A stretch of DNA of 64,000 bases from Glutamicibacter sp. PS (GTDB taxonomy: Bacteria > Actinomycetota > Actinomycetes > Actinomycetales > Micrococcaceae), in assembly GCA_031317595.1 (NCBI GenBank), contig JANCMB010000001.1, forward strand, positions 682,001-746,000, written 5' to 3'. The notes under the pieces are model-generated. The model did no database searches, had not been told where the DNA came from, and worked only from the letters and a program-made list of their open reading frames with translations. Position 1 is the first letter of the stretch. The number at the start of each line of letters is the position of its first letter. This document shows positions 39,072-51,458 of the stretch, in pieces. Position numbers and translations under genes: made by a program.

Positions 39072-41975
39072 GTGGCTACTACTGCAGAGAGCAAAACCTT
39101 GGATCTTTCGCGCCTGATCGTCAAGGGCGCCCGCGAGCATAACCTGAAGAATGTCGACCTGGATCTGCCGCGCGACGCAATGATCGTGTTCACCGGGCTC
39201 TCCGGATCGGGCAAATCCTCGCTCGCCTTCGACACCATTTTCGCCGAAGGGCAGCGTCGCTATGTCGAATCGCTCTCGGCCTACGCGCGCATGTTCCTCG
39301 GTCAGGTCGATAAGCCGGATGTTGATTTCATTGAGGGGCTTTCCCCGGCGGTGTCCATCGACCAGAAATCCACGAGCCGTAATCCGCGCTCGACGGTGGG
39401 TACGATCACCGAGGTTTATGACTACATGCGTCTGCTCTGGGCACGTGTGGGACGCCCACACTGCCCGGAATGTGGCGAGCCGATCTCCAAGCAGTCTCCG
39501 CAGCAGATCGTCGACCAGCTACTCGAGCTACCGGAGAAGACGCGCTTCCAGGTGCTCGCCCCGGTGGTGCGGGCCCGCAAGGGTGAGTTCGTCGACTTGT
39601 TCGCCGAGCTGTCCTCCAAGGGATTCGCCCGTGCCCGCGTGGACGGGGAAACCATACAGCTCTCCGAACCGCCGAAGCTGGCCAAGCAGTACAAGCACAC
39701 CATCGAAGTGGTCGTGGACCGACTGGCCATTAATGATTCGGTGCGGCAGCGGCTCACCGACTCGGTGGAAACGGCCCTGAATATTGCCGAGGGTCGCGTC
39801 GTGATCGACTTCGTCGACCTGGACGCCGAGGACCCCAAGCGCACCAGGGCCTTCTCCGAGAACCTGGCCTGCCCCAACGAGCACCCACTGGCCATCGACG
39901 AGATCGAGCCACGTACCTTTTCCTTCAACAACCCCTTCGGCGCCTGTTCGGCCTGTAGCGGAATCGGCACCAAACTCGAGGTCGACGAACAACTGATCGT
40001 TCCGGACCCCGAGGTGACCCTAGCCGAGGGTGCGATCGCCCCGTGGTCGCTGGGCAAGGCCACCACCGAGTACTGGAACCGGTTGATCGAGGGCCTCGGC
40101 AACGAGCTGGGCTTCACCATGGACACCGCCTGGAAGGATCTGCCGGCCAAGGCCCGTGCCGCGATCCTGGGCGGCAAGGACCATAAGGTCGTGGTGCAGT
40201 ATCGCAACCGGTTCGGTCGCGAACGCAAATACTCCACCGGCTTCGAGGGTGTCATCTCCTACGTGCACCGCAAGCACCAGGAGACCGAATCGGATCACGC
40301 CCGCGACCGCTACGAGCAGTACATGCGGCAAATTCCGTGCCCGACCTGTGGTGGCGCACGTCTCAACCCGGCATCCTTGTCGGTGCTGGTCGGTGGCAAG
40401 TCCATCGCCGCGGTTTCCGCCATGGACCTGCGTAGCGCCAGCGACTTCCTCACCAGCCTCGAGCTGACCGAACGTGAGGCCAAGATCGCCGCCCAGGTGC
40501 TGAAGGAAATCGGCGCACGCATGAAGTTCCTGCTCGACGTCGGTCTGGAGTACCTGACGCTGGAACGTGCCGCAGGCACCCTTTCCGGCGGTGAAGCCCA
40601 GCGCATCCGGCTGGCCACGCAGATCGGGTCCGGGCTGGTCGGGGTGCTCTACGTGCTCGACGAGCCGTCCATCGGCCTGCATCAACGCGATAACCGACGC
40701 CTGATCGACACCTTGTTGCACCTGCGGTCGTTGGGTAACACGCTGATCGTGGTGGAGCACGACGAGGACACTATCGCCGAGGCGGATTGGATTGTCGACA
40801 TCGGCCCGGGTGCCGGTGAACATGGCGGCGAAGTGGTGCACTCCGGATCCGTGGAGGGCCTGAAGGCCAACACCCGCTCGTTGACCGGCGATTATTTGGC
40901 CCGTCGTAAGCAGATTGAGGTGCCGGCGACCCGTCGCGCGGTGGACCCCGCGCGGATGCTCACCGTCGTGGGCGCCTCGGAGAATAACCTGCGCGATGTG
41001 TCGGTGGATTTCCCCTTGGGCGTGCTCACCGCGGTGACCGGGGTTTCCGGCTCCGGTAAGTCCACCTTGGTCAACGACATCCTTTACAAGGTGCTGGCCA
41101 ATAAGCTCAACGGTGCCAAGCAGGTACCGGGCCGGCATACTCGGGTGCGCGGGCTCGAGCACCTGGACAAGGTCGTTCACGTGGACCAGTCGCCGATTGG
41201 CCGAACCCCACGCTCGAACCCGGCGACCTACACCGGGGTGTTCGATCACGTCCGAAAGTTGTTCGCCGAAACTCAGGAGGCGAAGCTGCGCGGCTATCAG
41301 CCGGGCCGTTTCTCCTTCAACGTCAAGGGCGGACGCTGCGAGGCCTGCTCGGGAGACGGCACGCTGAAGATCGAGATGAACTTCCTGCCCGACGTGTATG
41401 TGCCCTGCGAGGTATGCCACGGGGCGCGCTATAACCGCGAAACCCTGCAGGTGCATTACAAGGGCAAGACCATCGCCGATGTGCTGGATATGCCGATTGC
41501 TGAGGCCGCGGAGTTCTTCAGCGCCTTCACGCCGATCGCCCGTCACTTGAACACCTTGGTGGATGTTGGACTCGGCTATGTTCGTCTAGGACAGCCGGCT
41601 ACGACACTCTCGGGCGGCGAGGCTCAGCGTGTGAAGCTGGCCGCCGAATTGCAGAAGCGTTCGAACGGACGGTCGATCTACGTACTTGATGAGCCGACCA
41701 CCGGCCTGCACTTCGAAGATATCCGTAAGCTGCTGACCGTGCTGCAATCGTTGGTCGACAAGGGCAATACCGTGCTGACCATCGAGCACAACCTCGACGT
41801 CATCAAGTCGGCAGACTGGATCATCGATCTGGGACCCGAGGGCGGTTCCGGAGGTGGCATGATCTTGGCGACCGGCACGCCGGAGGACGTGGCCCGGGTG
41901 CCCGAATCGCACACCGGAGCCTTCCTCGCCGAAATTCTCAACGAACCGGTGGGGAGTGCGGCCGCGAAGGTCTAA
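39072..41975 (+). CDS. uvrA: Excinuclease ABC subunit A
   Basis: UvrA is the damage sensor of nucleotide excision repair, a dimeric ATPase that loads UvrB. The 967-residue product has two ABC cassettes: the first Walker [16 protein letters not shown] with [19 protein letters not shown], its signature LSGGEAQRI, the second Walker [16 protein letters not shown] and a second LSGGEAQRV. Zinc modules are CPTCGG with its partner cysteines and [14 protein letters not shown]. The GTG start fits a -10 box six bases upstream. The LexA-like dyad suggests DNA-damage induction. Confidence 0.97.
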   Translation: MATTAESKTLDLSRLIVKGAREHNLKNVDLDLPRDAMIVFTGLSGSGKSSLAFDTIFAEGQRRYVESLSAYARMFLGQVDKPDVDFIEGLSPAVSIDQKSTSRNPRSTVGTITEVYDYMRLLWARVGRPHCPECGEPISKQSPQQIVDQLLELPEKTRFQVLAPVVRARKGEFVDLFAELSSKGFARARVDGETIQLSEPPKLAKQYKHTIEVVVDRLAINDSVRQRLTDSVETALNIAEGRVVIDFVDLDAEDPKRTRAFSENLACPNEHPLAIDEIEPRTFSFNNPFGACSACSGIGTKLEVDEQLIVPDPEVTLAEGAIAPWSLGKATTEYWNRLIEGLGNELGFTMDTAWKDLPAKARAAILGGKDHKVVVQYRNRFGRERKYSTGFEGVISYVHRKHQETESDHARDRYEQYMRQIPCPTCGGARLNPASLSVLVGGKSIAAVSAMDLRSASDFLTSLELTEREAKIAAQVLKEIGARMKFLLDVGLEYLTLERAAGTLSGGEAQRIRLATQIGSGLVGVLYVLDEPSIGLHQRDNRRLIDTLLHLRSLGNTLIVVEHDEDTIAEADWIVDIGPGAGEHGGEVVHSGSVEGLKANTRSLTGDYLARRKQIEVPATRRAVDPARMLTVVGASENNLRDVSVDFPLGVLTAVTGVSGSGKSTLVNDILYKVLANKLNGAKQVPGRHTRVRGLEHLDKVVHVDQSPIGRTPRSNPATYTGVFDHVRKLFAETQEAKLRGYQPGRFSFNVKGGRCEACSGDGTLKIEMNFLPDVYVPCEVCHGARYNRETLQVHYKGKTIADVLDMPIAEAAEFFSAFTPIARHLNTLVDVGLGYVRLGQPATTLSGGEAQRVKLAAELQKRSNGRSIYVLDEPTTGLHFEDIRKLLTVLQSLVDKGNTVLTIEHNLDVIKSADWIIDLGPEGGSGGGMILATGTPEDVARVPESHTGAFLAEILNEPVGSAAAKV

Positions 41976-41982
41976 AAGCGTG

Positions 41983-42037
41983 GCGGCCACCCCCGAAATA
42001 TGCCCGCACAGGCATCAATTGGGCAAGTGGTGGCCGC
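41983..42037 (+). terminator. Inverted repeat between uvrA and the HAD gene
   Basis: GCGGCCACC and GGTGGCCGC (9 bp) enclose 37 bases. It supports an intergenic status for 41976-42056 and so a start of the next gene after it. Confidence 0.4.
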
Positions 42038-42056
42038 TTCGTGGGAAGATAGGCTC

Positions 42057-42764
42057 GTGGAAAACTCGACAGCCTGCGTGCTCTTTGACCTAGACGGCAC
42101 ACTTGTGGACCCGGCGGGAGCCATTACCTCGGGGATCCGGCAAGCCCTGCGGTCCAATGGGGTGGCCGATCCGGGGGAGGACGCCGTTGAGTCGTTGGTC
42201 GGTCCGCCGCTACGGATCGGCCTCGCGGGACTCCCGGGCGTTACCGCACAGAATCTTGATAAGATCATCGCCGACTACCGGCAAGAGTACGCCGCTCGTG
42301 GTATGGCCGCTTCACGCGTCTACCCGGGCCTCCGTACGTTGTTGCGTGACCTCCGCGCGAGCGGCGTGCACGTGGCCGTGGTGACCGCGAAACCCGAACC
42401 CATCGCCCGGGAACTGATCCGCGTACAAGAACTGGACGGCGACCTCGACGCGATCTACGGCAACGACGACGAGGGCGGGGCACATGGGACGAGCAAAGCC
42501 CATATTGTCGCCCGCGCCTTGGCCACCTCGGCGGTAGACGCCGAGCGTACGGTGATGGTGGGGGACCGTCATTACGACCATGACGCGGCGCTGGCACATG
42601 GACTAGGCTTTATCGGCGTGCGGTGGGGATTTGCGCAGGATGGGGAATTCTCGGCGGTCGAGCATCTGGCGGCAGATGCTACGGAACTGGCCGAACTGCT
42701 GGGCCTAGATGGTCACGGCATAGAACACACTTCGCAGGAACTTCAGGAGGACCCGAACGCATGA
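42057..42764 (+). CDS. HAD-family hydrolase, phosphoglycolate phosphatase-like
   Basis: The product (235 residues) has the HAD motifs: nucleophile VLFDLDGTLVD, a mobile cap with GPPLRIGL, motif II VAVVTAKPEP, and motif III/IV in MVGDRHYDHDAALAHG. It resembles phosphoglycolate or pyrophosphate phosphatases of the Gph type; the substrate is not certain. The start is doubtful: GTG 42057 is one base after a TAGGCT, so a transcript from that box would miss it. ATG 42000 lies inside an inverted repeat, and GTG 42078 starts at the motif itself. The gene overlaps plsC by four bases (ATGA). Confidence 0.85.
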   Translation: MENSTACVLFDLDGTLVDPAGAITSGIRQALRSNGVADPGEDAVESLVGPPLRIGLAGLPGVTAQNLDKIIADYRQEYAARGMAASRVYPGLRTLLRDLRASGVHVAVVTAKPEPIARELIRVQELDGDLDAIYGNDDEGGAHGTSKAHIVARALATSAVDAERTVMVGDRHYDHDAALAHGLGFIGVRWGFAQDGEFSAVEHLAADATELAELLGLDGHGIEHTSQELQEDPNA

Positions 42765-43432
42765 GCCTTTACACCATGACCCGCTCATCCATTCGGGTAA
42801 TGCTGCACACCATGTGCCGGCCGGAAATCATCGGGCTGGAAAACGTGCCAAAGGACGGGCCGCTGATCGTAGCCTCAAACCACCTGTCGTTCTTGGACTC
42901 CATCATCATTCAGGCGCTGACCCCACGTAGCGTTTCCTTCTTCGCCAAGGCCGAATACTTCACCACCCCCGGGTTGAAGGGCAAGGCGATGAAGCACTTC
43001 TTCGAATCGGTGGGTTCCATCCCCGTGCAACGCGGGGAGCAGGCCGCCTCGGTGGCCGCCCTTGAATCGCTCATTGAGATCCTCGAATCGGGGGAGGGCA
43101 TTGGCATCTACCCCGAAGGAACCCGCTCGCGCGACGGAAAACTCTACCGCGGCCGCACCGGTGTGGGCTGGCTGGCACTAACCACCGGCGCCCCGGTGGT
43201 TCCCGTCGGACTGGTCGGCACCGAAAAACTGCAGCCCGCCGGGGCCAAGGGCATTCGCCCGACGAAGTTCACCATTAAGTTCGGGGAGCCACTGTACTTC
43301 GAGCAGATGGGGCGCAAGCACCCCCTGCCGGAACGTCGACGCGCCACCGACCAGATCGTCGATGCCATTGCCGCGCTGAGCGGGCAGGAGCGGGTGGCCG
43401 CCTACAACCAGTTGCCGCCCGACGCGAAGTAA
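42761..43432 (+). CDS. plsC: 1-acyl-sn-glycerol-3-phosphate acyltransferase
   Basis: The 223-residue protein has the acyltransferase motifs [10 protein letters not shown] (NHx4D), GSIPVQRG, and [10 protein letters not shown], then [10 protein letters not shown]. It should make phosphatidic acid from lysophosphatidic acid at the membrane. AGGAGG lies ten bases before the ATG, which overlaps the HAD gene stop. The uvrC gene follows after two bases, so HAD-plsC-uvrC form one operon. Confidence 0.91.
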   Translation: MSLYTMTRSSIRVMLHTMCRPEIIGLENVPKDGPLIVASNHLSFLDSIIIQALTPRSVSFFAKAEYFTTPGLKGKAMKHFFESVGSIPVQRGEQAASVAALESLIEILESGEGIGIYPEGTRSRDGKLYRGRTGVGWLALTTGAPVVPVGLVGTEKLQPAGAKGIRPTKFTIKFGEPLYFEQMGRKHPLPERRRATDQIVDAIAALSGQERVAAYNQLPPDAK

Positions 43433-43434
43433 CG

Positions 43435-45372
43435 ATGGCCGATCCCGCTAGCTACCGCCCCAAAACCTCGGACATCCCGACCCAGCCGGGCGTGTATCGC
43501 TTCCGCGATGAACACGGCCGGGTGATCTACGTGGGTAAGGCCCGGGTGCTACGCAACCGGCTGTCTTCCTATTTCGTCAACCCGCAACGGTTGACCCCGA
43601 AAACCCGCACCATGGTCTTCACCGCGGCCAGCGTGCAGTGGACCGTCGTCGGCTCCGAACTCGAGGCCCTGCAGCTTGAGTACACGTGGATCAAGCAGTA
43701 CGCCCCGCGCTTCAATATCGTGTTCCGCGACGATAAAACCTACCCCTATCTCGCGGTCACCATGAACGAGCAATTCCCGCGCGCCATGGTGATGCGCGGC
43801 GATAAGCGCAAGGGCGTGAAGTATTTCGGGCCCTTCTACCCGGCCAAGGCCATCCGCGAAACCCTCGATACGCTACTTCGCGTCTTTCAGGTGCGCAGTT
43901 GCTCCCCGGGGGTCTTCAAACGGGCCCAGGCCTCGGGCCGTCCCTGCCTGCTGGGCTATATCGACAAATGCTCGGCCCCATGCGTGGGACGAGTAACCGA
44001 GGAAGAACATCGCCAGCGTGCCGAAGATCTGTGCACCTTCATGGGCGGGGAGGCGAAGAAGTTCACCCGCGAGCTGACCAACAAAATGCAGCAGGCGGTG
44101 GCCAACCTCGAATATGAACAGGCGGCGCGCTACCGCGATGACATTGCGGCCCTGAACAAGGTCTTTGAGCGCAATGCCGTGGTGCTACCGGAACAGACCG
44201 ACGCCGATATCTACGGAATTTTCGAAGACGAGCTCGAGGCGGCGGTGCAGGTATTCCAGGTGCGCGGCGGGCGTATCCGGTCCCAGCGCGGTTGGGTCGT
44301 GGAAAAGGTGCTCGACCATACGCCCGCGGAGTTTATTGAGCATCTGCTCACCCAGGTGTATGCCGATAACGCCGACCGGATCCCGCGTGAGGTGCTGGTG
44401 CCCACGCTGCCCGACGACGATGCCGAGCTGACCCAGTGGCTCAGCGAATTGCGCGGAGCCAAGGTTTCGCTGCGGGTGGCCCAGCGTGGCGATAAGGCCG
44501 CGCTGGCCCAAACGGTTGCCGAGAACGCCGAACAGGCCCTGCGGTTGCACAAGTCCAAACGCGCCGGGGACCTTTCCACCCGCTCGCTGGCCCTCCAGGA
44601 ATTGCAGGAGGCCCTCGACGCTCCCGAGGCGCTGCTCCGTATCGAATGCTACGACGCCTCGCACACCCAGGGCACCAACGTGGTCGCCTCCATGGTGGTG
44701 TTCGAGGATGGGCTGCCGAAGAAGAGCGAGTACCGGAAATTCTCGATTACCGGTGAGGCGGCCCGCGATGATACCGCCAGCATGTATGACGTGATTCATC
44801 GGCGCTTCAGCCGCTACCTGCGCGACCGTGACGAGCAGAGCGACTTCACCAGTGGCCAGATCGACGTCGAGTCTACCGAACAACGTAAATTTGCTTACCC
44901 GCCGGCGCTGGTCATCGTCGACGGTGGGCCGCCGCAGGTGGCCGCCGCGCAGCGGGCCATGGACGATTTGGGTATTACGAACATCCCAGTGGTGGGCTTG
45001 GCCAAGCGGCTCGAAGAGCTCTGGCTGCCCGACGATGACTTCCCGGTGATTCTGCCGCGCACCTCGGCGGCGCTGTATCTGGTGCAGCGGCTACGCGACG
45101 AGGCGCACCGTTTCGCCATCACCTTCCACCGCGCCAAGCGTGCCAAGTCGATGACGGCCTCCGAATTGGATGCGGTGCCCGGCCTGGGCCGTGCCAAGGC
45201 CGAGGCCCTGCGCAAGCATTTCGGTTCCATGAAGAAGATCCGTCAGGCCACCGTCGCAGAACTCGAGCAGGCCCCGGGAATTGGACCGAAATTAGCCGTG
45301 GCAATTCACGAGGCGCTGGGTGAGAAGTCATCGGGCGGAGTGAACATGACTACGGGTGAAATTCTCGACTAG
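43435..45372 (+). CDS. uvrC: Excinuclease ABC subunit C
   Basis: UvrC makes both incisions in nucleotide excision repair. The 645-residue product has an N-terminal GIY-YIG nuclease domain ([20 protein letters not shown]), the cysteine-containing [16 protein letters not shown], a UVR motif ([18 protein letters not shown]) that meets UvrB, the RNase H-like second nuclease with [18 protein letters not shown], and a C-terminal helix-hairpin-helix pair ([18 protein letters not shown]). The TAG stop is also the first half of the -10 box of rapZ. It is unlinked to uvrA and uvrB, as is usual. Confidence 0.97.
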   Translation: MADPASYRPKTSDIPTQPGVYRFRDEHGRVIYVGKARVLRNRLSSYFVNPQRLTPKTRTMVFTAASVQWTVVGSELEALQLEYTWIKQYAPRFNIVFRDDKTYPYLAVTMNEQFPRAMVMRGDKRKGVKYFGPFYPAKAIRETLDTLLRVFQVRSCSPGVFKRAQASGRPCLLGYIDKCSAPCVGRVTEEEHRQRAEDLCTFMGGEAKKFTRELTNKMQQAVANLEYEQAARYRDDIAALNKVFERNAVVLPEQTDADIYGIFEDELEAAVQVFQVRGGRIRSQRGWVVEKVLDHTPAEFIEHLLTQVYADNADRIPREVLVPTLPDDDAELTQWLSELRGAKVSLRVAQRGDKAALAQTVAENAEQALRLHKSKRAGDLSTRSLALQELQEALDAPEALLRIECYDASHTQGTNVVASMVVFEDGLPKKSEYRKFSITGEAARDDTASMYDVIHRRFSRYLRDRDEQSDFTSGQIDVESTEQRKFAYPPALVIVDGGPPQVAAAQRAMDDLGITNIPVVGLAKRLEELWLPDDDFPVILPRTSAALYLVQRLRDEAHRFAITFHRAKRAKSMTASELDAVPGLGRAKAEALRKHFGSMKKIRQATVAELEQAPGIGPKLAVAIHEALGEKSSGGVNMTTGEILD

Positions 45373-45375
45373 CCT
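45370..45375 (+). promoter_or_regulatory. Leaderless-type -10 box for rapZ inside the uvrC stop
   Basis: TAGCCT includes the uvrC TAG stop and lies six bases before the rapZ ATG. Confidence 0.55.
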
Positions 45376-45381
45376 TGGACT

Positions 45382-46275
45382 ATGACCGCAGAGTATGAGT
45401 CCGTCAAACCTCCCGAATCGGAGCTGGTAATTGTCACCGGCATGTCCGGTGCGGGGCGCACCACCGTCGCCCATGCGCTCGAAGATCAGGGCTGGTATGT
45501 GGTGGAGAACCTTCCACCGGCCCTGCTCGGCACGCTGACCGAGCTCATGAGTCGCTCGCGCGGATCGATTCCGCGACTCGCCGTGGTCATGGATGTGCGC
45601 TCGAAGGAAATGTTCCCGGAGTTGCGCGAGGCGCTGGCGATGCTGACCAGCGGTGGCATCAAGTTCCGTCTGGTGTATTTGGATGCCAGCGACGAAGTTC
45701 TGGTTCGCCGTTTCGAACAGGGCAGGCGCCCCCACCCCTTGCAAGGCGATGGGCGCATCGTCGATGGGATCAAGCGCGAGCGCGATGTCACCGCCCCGCT
45801 ACGCGACGCCGCCGAGCTGGTGCTCGACTCCACCGGCATGTCGGTGCACGATCTGGTGCGTTCGGCCACCGAACTGTTTAGTGAATCCGGCCCGATCGTC
45901 TTGCGCGTGAACATTATGAGTTTCGGCTTCAAATACGGTCTGCCCACCGATGCGAACTTCGTGGCCGACGTGCGCTTCATTCCTAACCCGCACTGGGTTC
46001 CGGAATTGCGTCCGCAGACCGGTAAGGATCGCGAAGTCTCCGATTACGTGCTGGGTCAAGACGGCACGGGCGAATTTATCGAAAACTACCTCAAGGCCTT
46101 GGAACCCGTTTTTGAGGGGTACCGTCGCGAAAACAAGCACTACGCCACCATCGCCGTGGGGTGCACCGGCGGTAAGCACCGTTCGGTGGCCACGAGCATC
46201 GAACTGGGCCGGCGACTGGCCCAGCTCCCCAACGTTCGGGTCAACATTACGCACCGTGACCTAGGCCGAGAGTAA
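45382..46275 (+). CDS. rapZ: RapZ (YvcJ) nucleotide-binding protein
   Basis: The 297-residue product has the P-loop GMSGAGRTT at residues 20-28 and the conserved C-terminal GCTGGKHRSVA. In E. coli RapZ is an RNA-binding adaptor for the small RNA controlling glucosamine-6-phosphate synthase; in Bacillus YvcJ hydrolyses GTP and affects competence. Which of these applies in actinobacteria is open. It heads the conserved rapZ-yvcK-whiA cluster, eleven bases before yvcK, and probably has its own leaderless promoter. Confidence 0.94.
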   Translation: MTAEYESVKPPESELVIVTGMSGAGRTTVAHALEDQGWYVVENLPPALLGTLTELMSRSRGSIPRLAVVMDVRSKEMFPELREALAMLTSGGIKFRLVYLDASDEVLVRRFEQGRRPHPLQGDGRIVDGIKRERDVTAPLRDAAELVLDSTGMSVHDLVRSATELFSESGPIVLRVNIMSFGFKYGLPTDANFVADVRFIPNPHWVPELRPQTGKDREVSDYVLGQDGTGEFIENYLKALEPVFEGYRRENKHYATIAVGCTGGKHRSVATSIELGRRLAQLPNVRVNITHRDLGRE

Positions 46276-46286
46276 AGAGGCGATTC

Positions 46287-47312
46287 ATGGCATTTGCAAC
46301 CGGGCCGATCCCTATCCAGGGGCTGAACCGCGATGACGGCCAACGTAACCTGTCGATCGTCGCGTTGGGTGGCGGGCACGGGCTTTCGGCCTCGCTTTCG
46401 GCACTGCGCCGCCTGAGCACCGACCTGACGGCCGTGGTGACCGTGGCCGACGACGGCGGAAGTTCCGGACGGCTTCGTGAATCCTTCGACGTGCTACCAC
46501 CCGGGGACCTGCGTATGGCCCTAGCCGCGCTCTGTGACGACAACGACTGGGGGCGGACCTGGCGCGATGTGATGCAGCATCGCTTTACCTCCACGCAGAA
46601 TATGGCCGAACCGTTGAATGGCCATGCGGTAGGTAACCTGCTGATTCTGGCGCTCTGGGAGTTGCTCGAAGACCCGGTGGCGGGCCTGCGCTGGGCCGGT
46701 GCACTGCTCGGCGCCCGCGGTCAGGTGCTGCCGATGAGCACGGTGCCGCTGTCCATTCACGGGGAAATACTGGAGGCCGACGAGGCCACCGACACGCTGC
46801 TACGACGCCGAGTCGAGGGCCAAGCCCAACTGGCCAGGGCCGGATCGGGTTCACTGGTCACCAATGTGGCCCTCGAGCCGGCCGATGCTCCAGCCTGCCC
46901 CGAGGCGATGAACGCCATCGAACTCGCCGACTGGGTCGTGCTCGGCCCGGGGTCTTGGTACACCTCGGTGCTGCCGCATCTGCTGCTGCCGGAACTGCGT
47001 CAGTCGCTGGCCGATACCACCGCCAAGAAGCTGTTGACGATGAACCTGTCAACCAACACCGCCGAAACCAGCGGCCTCGACGCGGCGGCACATTTAGAGG
47101 TGCTGGTCCGCTACGCGCCCGAGGTGAGATTCGACGCGATCATCGCCGACGAGCAACGTGTCAGTAACCGGGAAAGATTTGAGCTGGCAGCGCAAAAACT
47201 CGGCGCGCAGGTGTTTTTTAGTAGAGTGGGAGTATCCGACGGGCGTGCGGTGCATGACCCGTTGCGCCTAGCGGCGGCCTATCACGAGGTATTTACCGCG
47301 ATTGGTTCCTGA
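46287..47312 (+). CDS. yvcK: YvcK/CofD-like gluconeogenesis factor
   Basis: The 341-residue protein belongs to the CofD-like YvcK family. It has the glycine-rich opening SIVALGGGHGLSASLSALR, VTVADDGGSSGRLR and LPPGDLRMALAAL, which bind UDP-sugars in Bacillus YvcK, and VLGPGSWYTSVLPHLL. Family members are needed for growth on gluconeogenic carbon and for cell wall homeostasis, and in actinobacteria they are kinase-regulated. Its place between rapZ and whiA is strongly conserved in Gram-positive bacteria. Confidence 0.94.
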   Translation: MAFATGPIPIQGLNRDDGQRNLSIVALGGGHGLSASLSALRRLSTDLTAVVTVADDGGSSGRLRESFDVLPPGDLRMALAALCDDNDWGRTWRDVMQHRFTSTQNMAEPLNGHAVGNLLILALWELLEDPVAGLRWAGALLGARGQVLPMSTVPLSIHGEILEADEATDTLLRRRVEGQAQLARAGSGSLVTNVALEPADAPACPEAMNAIELADWVVLGPGSWYTSVLPHLLLPELRQSLADTTAKKLLTMNLSTNTAETSGLDAAAHLEVLVRYAPEVRFDAIIADEQRVSNRERFELAAQKLGAQVFFSRVGVSDGRAVHDPLRLAAAYHEVFTAIGS

Positions 47313-47347
47313 GCACAGTGCCGGAACCTTGTAAGGGAGTTTGATTC

Positions 47348-48328
47348 ATGGCATTGACGGCTTCCGTCAAAGACGAGCTGTCGCGGGTTGAAATCCGTAA
47401 ACCTTCGCAGCGTAAGGCTGAGGTTTCCACCATCCTGCGTTTCGCCGGCGGCTTGCACATTGTCTCCGGGCGTATCGTCATCGAGGCCGAGGTTGACCTT
47501 GCGTCGACCGCGCGCCGCTTAAAAGTTGCCATTGCTGATTTGTATGGCCACGACGCCGAAATCGTCATGGTCTCGGGGTCCGGCATCCGTAAGGGGAGTC
47601 GGTACATTGTCCGCGTAGCCAAGGAGGGCGAGGTACTCGCCCGGCAAACCGGACTACTCGACCAGCGCGGCCGACCGGTGCGTGGATTGCCCTCGGTCAT
47701 CGTCAACGGTTCCACCGCCGACGCCGAGGCCGTCTGGCGTGGCGCCTTCTTGGCCCACGGGTCGCTGACCGAACCCGGACGCAGTTCCGCACTGGAAATT
47801 ACCTGCCCCGGCCCTGAAGCCGCGCTCGCACTGGTGGGCGCCGCCCGCCGACTAGATCTCACCGCCAAGGCACGCGAGGTGCGCGGCGTCGACCGCGTGG
47901 TGCTGCGCGACGGCGACGCCATTGCTCAGTTGCTCACCCGCATGGGCGCGCACGATGCCTTGATGGTGTGGGAAGAGCGCCGCATGCGCAAAGAGGTGCG
48001 CGCCACGGCCAACCGGCTCGCCAACTTTGATGACGCCAATCTGCGTCGCAGTGCACAGGCGGCGGTTGCCGCGGGGGCTCGCGTGGAGCGCGCCCTAGAA
48101 ATTCTCGGCGACGAGGTGCCCGAGCACCTGCGGTACGCCGGAGTGCTCCGTTTGGAGCACAAGCAGGCGTCGTTGGACGAGTTGGGCCGTATGGCCGAAC
48201 CGCCCATGACCAAGGACGCGATCGCTGGCCGCATCCGTCGGCTTTTGGCCATGGCGGATAAAAAGGCCAGTGAACTGGGAATACCTGGTACCGAGTCCAG
48301 CGTTCCAGTAGATGCACTGGAACAGTAA
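47348..48328 (+). CDS. whiA: Sporulation/division regulator WhiA
   Basis: The 326-residue product has the WhiA pattern: an N-terminal DNA-mimicking LAGLIDADG-like domain starting [14 protein letters not shown], and the [20 protein letters not shown] segment. A C-terminal helix-turn-helix contains [15 protein letters not shown] and the tail [20 protein letters not shown]. WhiA controls sporulation septation in Streptomyces and cell division in non-sporulating relatives. AAGGGAG lies twelve bases before the ATG. It ends the rapZ-yvcK-whiA cluster. Confidence 0.95.
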   Translation: MALTASVKDELSRVEIRKPSQRKAEVSTILRFAGGLHIVSGRIVIEAEVDLASTARRLKVAIADLYGHDAEIVMVSGSGIRKGSRYIVRVAKEGEVLARQTGLLDQRGRPVRGLPSVIVNGSTADAEAVWRGAFLAHGSLTEPGRSSALEITCPGPEAALALVGAARRLDLTAKAREVRGVDRVVLRDGDAIAQLLTRMGAHDALMVWEERRMRKEVRATANRLANFDDANLRRSAQAAVAAGARVERALEILGDEVPEHLRYAGVLRLEHKQASLDELGRMAEPPMTKDAIAGRIRRLLAMADKKASELGIPGTESSVPVDALEQ

Positions 48329-48390
48329 GTGTCCCTGCGGAAACCCTTTCCGCGGAGATTCAACCAAATTTCACTGATTTGAGGAGAATC

Positions 48391-49020
48391 ATGGCTGTTT
48401 ATTCGCTGCCTGAACTGCAGTACGACTACGCCGCCCTGGAGCCGAACATTTCGGCTCGCATCATGGAGCTGCACCACTCGAAGCACCACGCCGCTTACGT
48501 AGCCGGCGCTAACTCTGCACTGGAGCAGCTGGCCGAGGCCCGCGCAAAGGGCGAGTTCGGCAATATTCCGAAGCTGTCCAAGGATCTGGCTTTCCACCTG
48601 GGTGGTCACACCAACCACTCGATCTTCTGGAACAACCTGTCCCCGGAGGGTGGCGACAAGCCGGAGGGTGAGCTGGCAGCAGCCATCGACGAGTTCTTCG
48701 GTTCCTTCGATGCCTTCCGTGGTCACTTCACCGCTGCCGCCATGAGCCTGCAGGGTTCGGGTTGGGCCGTCCTGGCCTACGAGCCGATCGCCGGCCAGCT
48801 GGTTATCGAGCAGCTGTACGATCAGCAGGGCAACGTGCCAGTGGCAACCACCCCGCTGCTGATGCTGGACATGTGGGAGCACGCCTTCTACCTGGACTAC
48901 GTCAACGTTAAGGCCGATTACGTCAAGGCCTTCTGGAACATCGTGAACTGGGCCGACGTCCAGGCTCGCTTCGAGGCTGCCCGCGCCGGTGCCAGCTCGT
49001 TGATCGTTCCGGGCAAGTAA
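48391..49020 (+). CDS. sodA: Superoxide dismutase (Mn/Fe family)
   Basis: The 209-residue enzyme converts superoxide to oxygen and hydrogen peroxide. Metal ligands are His28 in [13 protein letters not shown], a His in [12 protein letters not shown], and Asp and His in [11 protein letters not shown]. The GGHTNHS stretch favours manganese use, but Fe or mixed use cannot be ruled out. GAGGAG lies four bases before ATG 48391. A short ACTTAC/GTAAGT hairpin (49021-49039) directly follows the stop. Confidence 0.95.
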   Translation: MAVYSLPELQYDYAALEPNISARIMELHHSKHHAAYVAGANSALEQLAEARAKGEFGNIPKLSKDLAFHLGGHTNHSIFWNNLSPEGGDKPEGELAAAIDEFFGSFDAFRGHFTAAAMSLQGSGWAVLAYEPIAGQLVIEQLYDQQGNVPVATTPLLMLDMWEHAFYLDYVNVKADYVKAFWNIVNWADVQARFEAARAGASSLIVPGK

Positions 49021-49066
49021 ACTTACTTTAGCGGTAAGTTAGCTCACATTCGACGCGAAAATAGCG

Positions 49067-50213
<1,147 letters not shown>

Positions 50214-50217
50214 TCGA

Positions 50218-50223
50218 TAACCT
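50218..50223 (+). promoter_or_regulatory. Possible internal leaderless promoter for pgk
   Basis: TAACCT lies six bases before the pgk ATG in the 16-base gap after gap. No ribosome binding site is visible there. Confidence 0.45.
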
Positions 50224-50229
50224 AGAGAC

Positions 50230-51456
50230 ATGTCTTCACACACTCTCGACGAATTGCTCGCCGCCGGGGTCTCGGGACGTCATGTCCTGGTCCGTAGCGA
50301 TCTGAACGTGCCGCTCGACGGCTCAACCGTAACCGACGACGGGCGTGTACGCGCCTCGTTGCCGGTGTTGACCAAGCTAGCCGAAGCCGGAGCCAAGGTT
50401 ATCGTCATGGCTCATCTCGGCCGCCCCAAGGGCACCGTGGACCCGAAGTACTCCATCGCCCCGGCCGCCGCGCGGCTCGGTGAGCTGGCAGACTTCGACG
50501 TCACCGTGGCCAGCGACGTTGTCGGCCCCTCGGCTCGTGAGGCCGCGGCCTCGTTGGCCGACGGTGCCGTGCTGGTCCTGGAAAACGTGCGCTACGACGC
50601 CCGCGAAACCTCCAAGGTGGATGCCGAACGCGAGCAGTTCGCTCGAGAGTTGGCGGAGTTGACCGGTGAAAATGGTGCCTACGTGAACGACGCCTTTGGC
50701 GCCGTGCACCGCAAGCACGCCTCGGTGTATGACATCGCGGCCCTGCTGCCCAGCTACCAGGGTGACCTGGTGGCCACCGAAGTCAACGTTTTGAAGACCC
50801 TCACCGAGGCGCCTAAGCGTCCCTACGTGGTGGTGCTCGGTGGCTCCAAGGTTTCGGACAAGCTCGCGGTGATCGACAATCTGCTGGGCAAGGCCGACCA
50901 CCTGCTGATCGGTGGCGGCATGGCCTTCACCTTCCTCAAGGCACAGGGTTACGCCATCGGCGGCTCCCTGCTCGAAGAGGATCAGATCGATACCTGCACC
51001 GAATACCTCTCGCGGGCCAAGGAGCTTGGCTGCGACATTATCGTCCCGAGCGACGTGGTGGTGGCCGAGAAGTTCGGCGCCGATGCAGCGCATGAGGTCT
51101 TGGCCGCAGATAAGATCGAAGAGGCAAGCTTCGGCTCCTCCGGTCTGGGCCTGGACATCGGACCGAAAACCGCGGAGCTCTTCGCCAGCTACATCACCAG
51201 CGCCAACACCGTGTTCTGGAATGGGCCGATGGGTGTCTTCGAAATCCCGGCCTTCGCCGAAGGTACCCGGACGGTGGCGCGCGCGCTGGCCGATTCCGAG
51301 GCATTCAGCGTCGTCGGTGGTGGCGACTCTGCCGCGGCCGTGCGCTCGCTGGGCTTCGCCGATGACGACTTCGGGCATATCTCCACCGGTGGTGGCGCTT
51401 CGCTCGAATACCTCGAAGGTAAGACCCTGCCGGGTGTTGCCGCACTGGAAAGGTAG
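50230..51456 (+). CDS. pgk: Phosphoglycerate kinase
   Basis: The 408-residue enzyme makes ATP from 1,3-bisphosphoglycerate. Motifs are [13 protein letters not shown], the substrate loop [21 protein letters not shown] in the hinge, and the nucleotide-binding [17 protein letters not shown] near the C terminus. It follows gap by sixteen bases and precedes tpiA by two. The gene can be read both from the gap promoter and possibly from its own -10 box. Confidence 0.97.
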   Translation: MSSHTLDELLAAGVSGRHVLVRSDLNVPLDGSTVTDDGRVRASLPVLTKLAEAGAKVIVMAHLGRPKGTVDPKYSIAPAAARLGELADFDVTVASDVVGPSAREAAASLADGAVLVLENVRYDARETSKVDAEREQFARELAELTGENGAYVNDAFGAVHRKHASVYDIAALLPSYQGDLVATEVNVLKTLTEAPKRPYVVVLGGSKVSDKLAVIDNLLGKADHLLIGGGMAFTFLKAQGYAIGGSLLEEDQIDTCTEYLSRAKELGCDIIVPSDVVVAEKFGADAAHEVLAADKIEEASFGSSGLGLDIGPKTAELFASYITSANTVFWNGPMGVFEIPAFAEGTRTVARALADSEAFSVVGGGDSAAAVRSLGFADDDFGHISTGGGASLEYLEGKTLPGVAALER

Positions 51457-51458
51457 CA

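Noticed and set aside
42050..42055. TAGGCT as a leaderless promoter for the HAD gene
   Set aside because: It ends only one base before GTG 42057, so a transcript from it would begin after that codon. The spacing seen at the other genes is six or seven bases.
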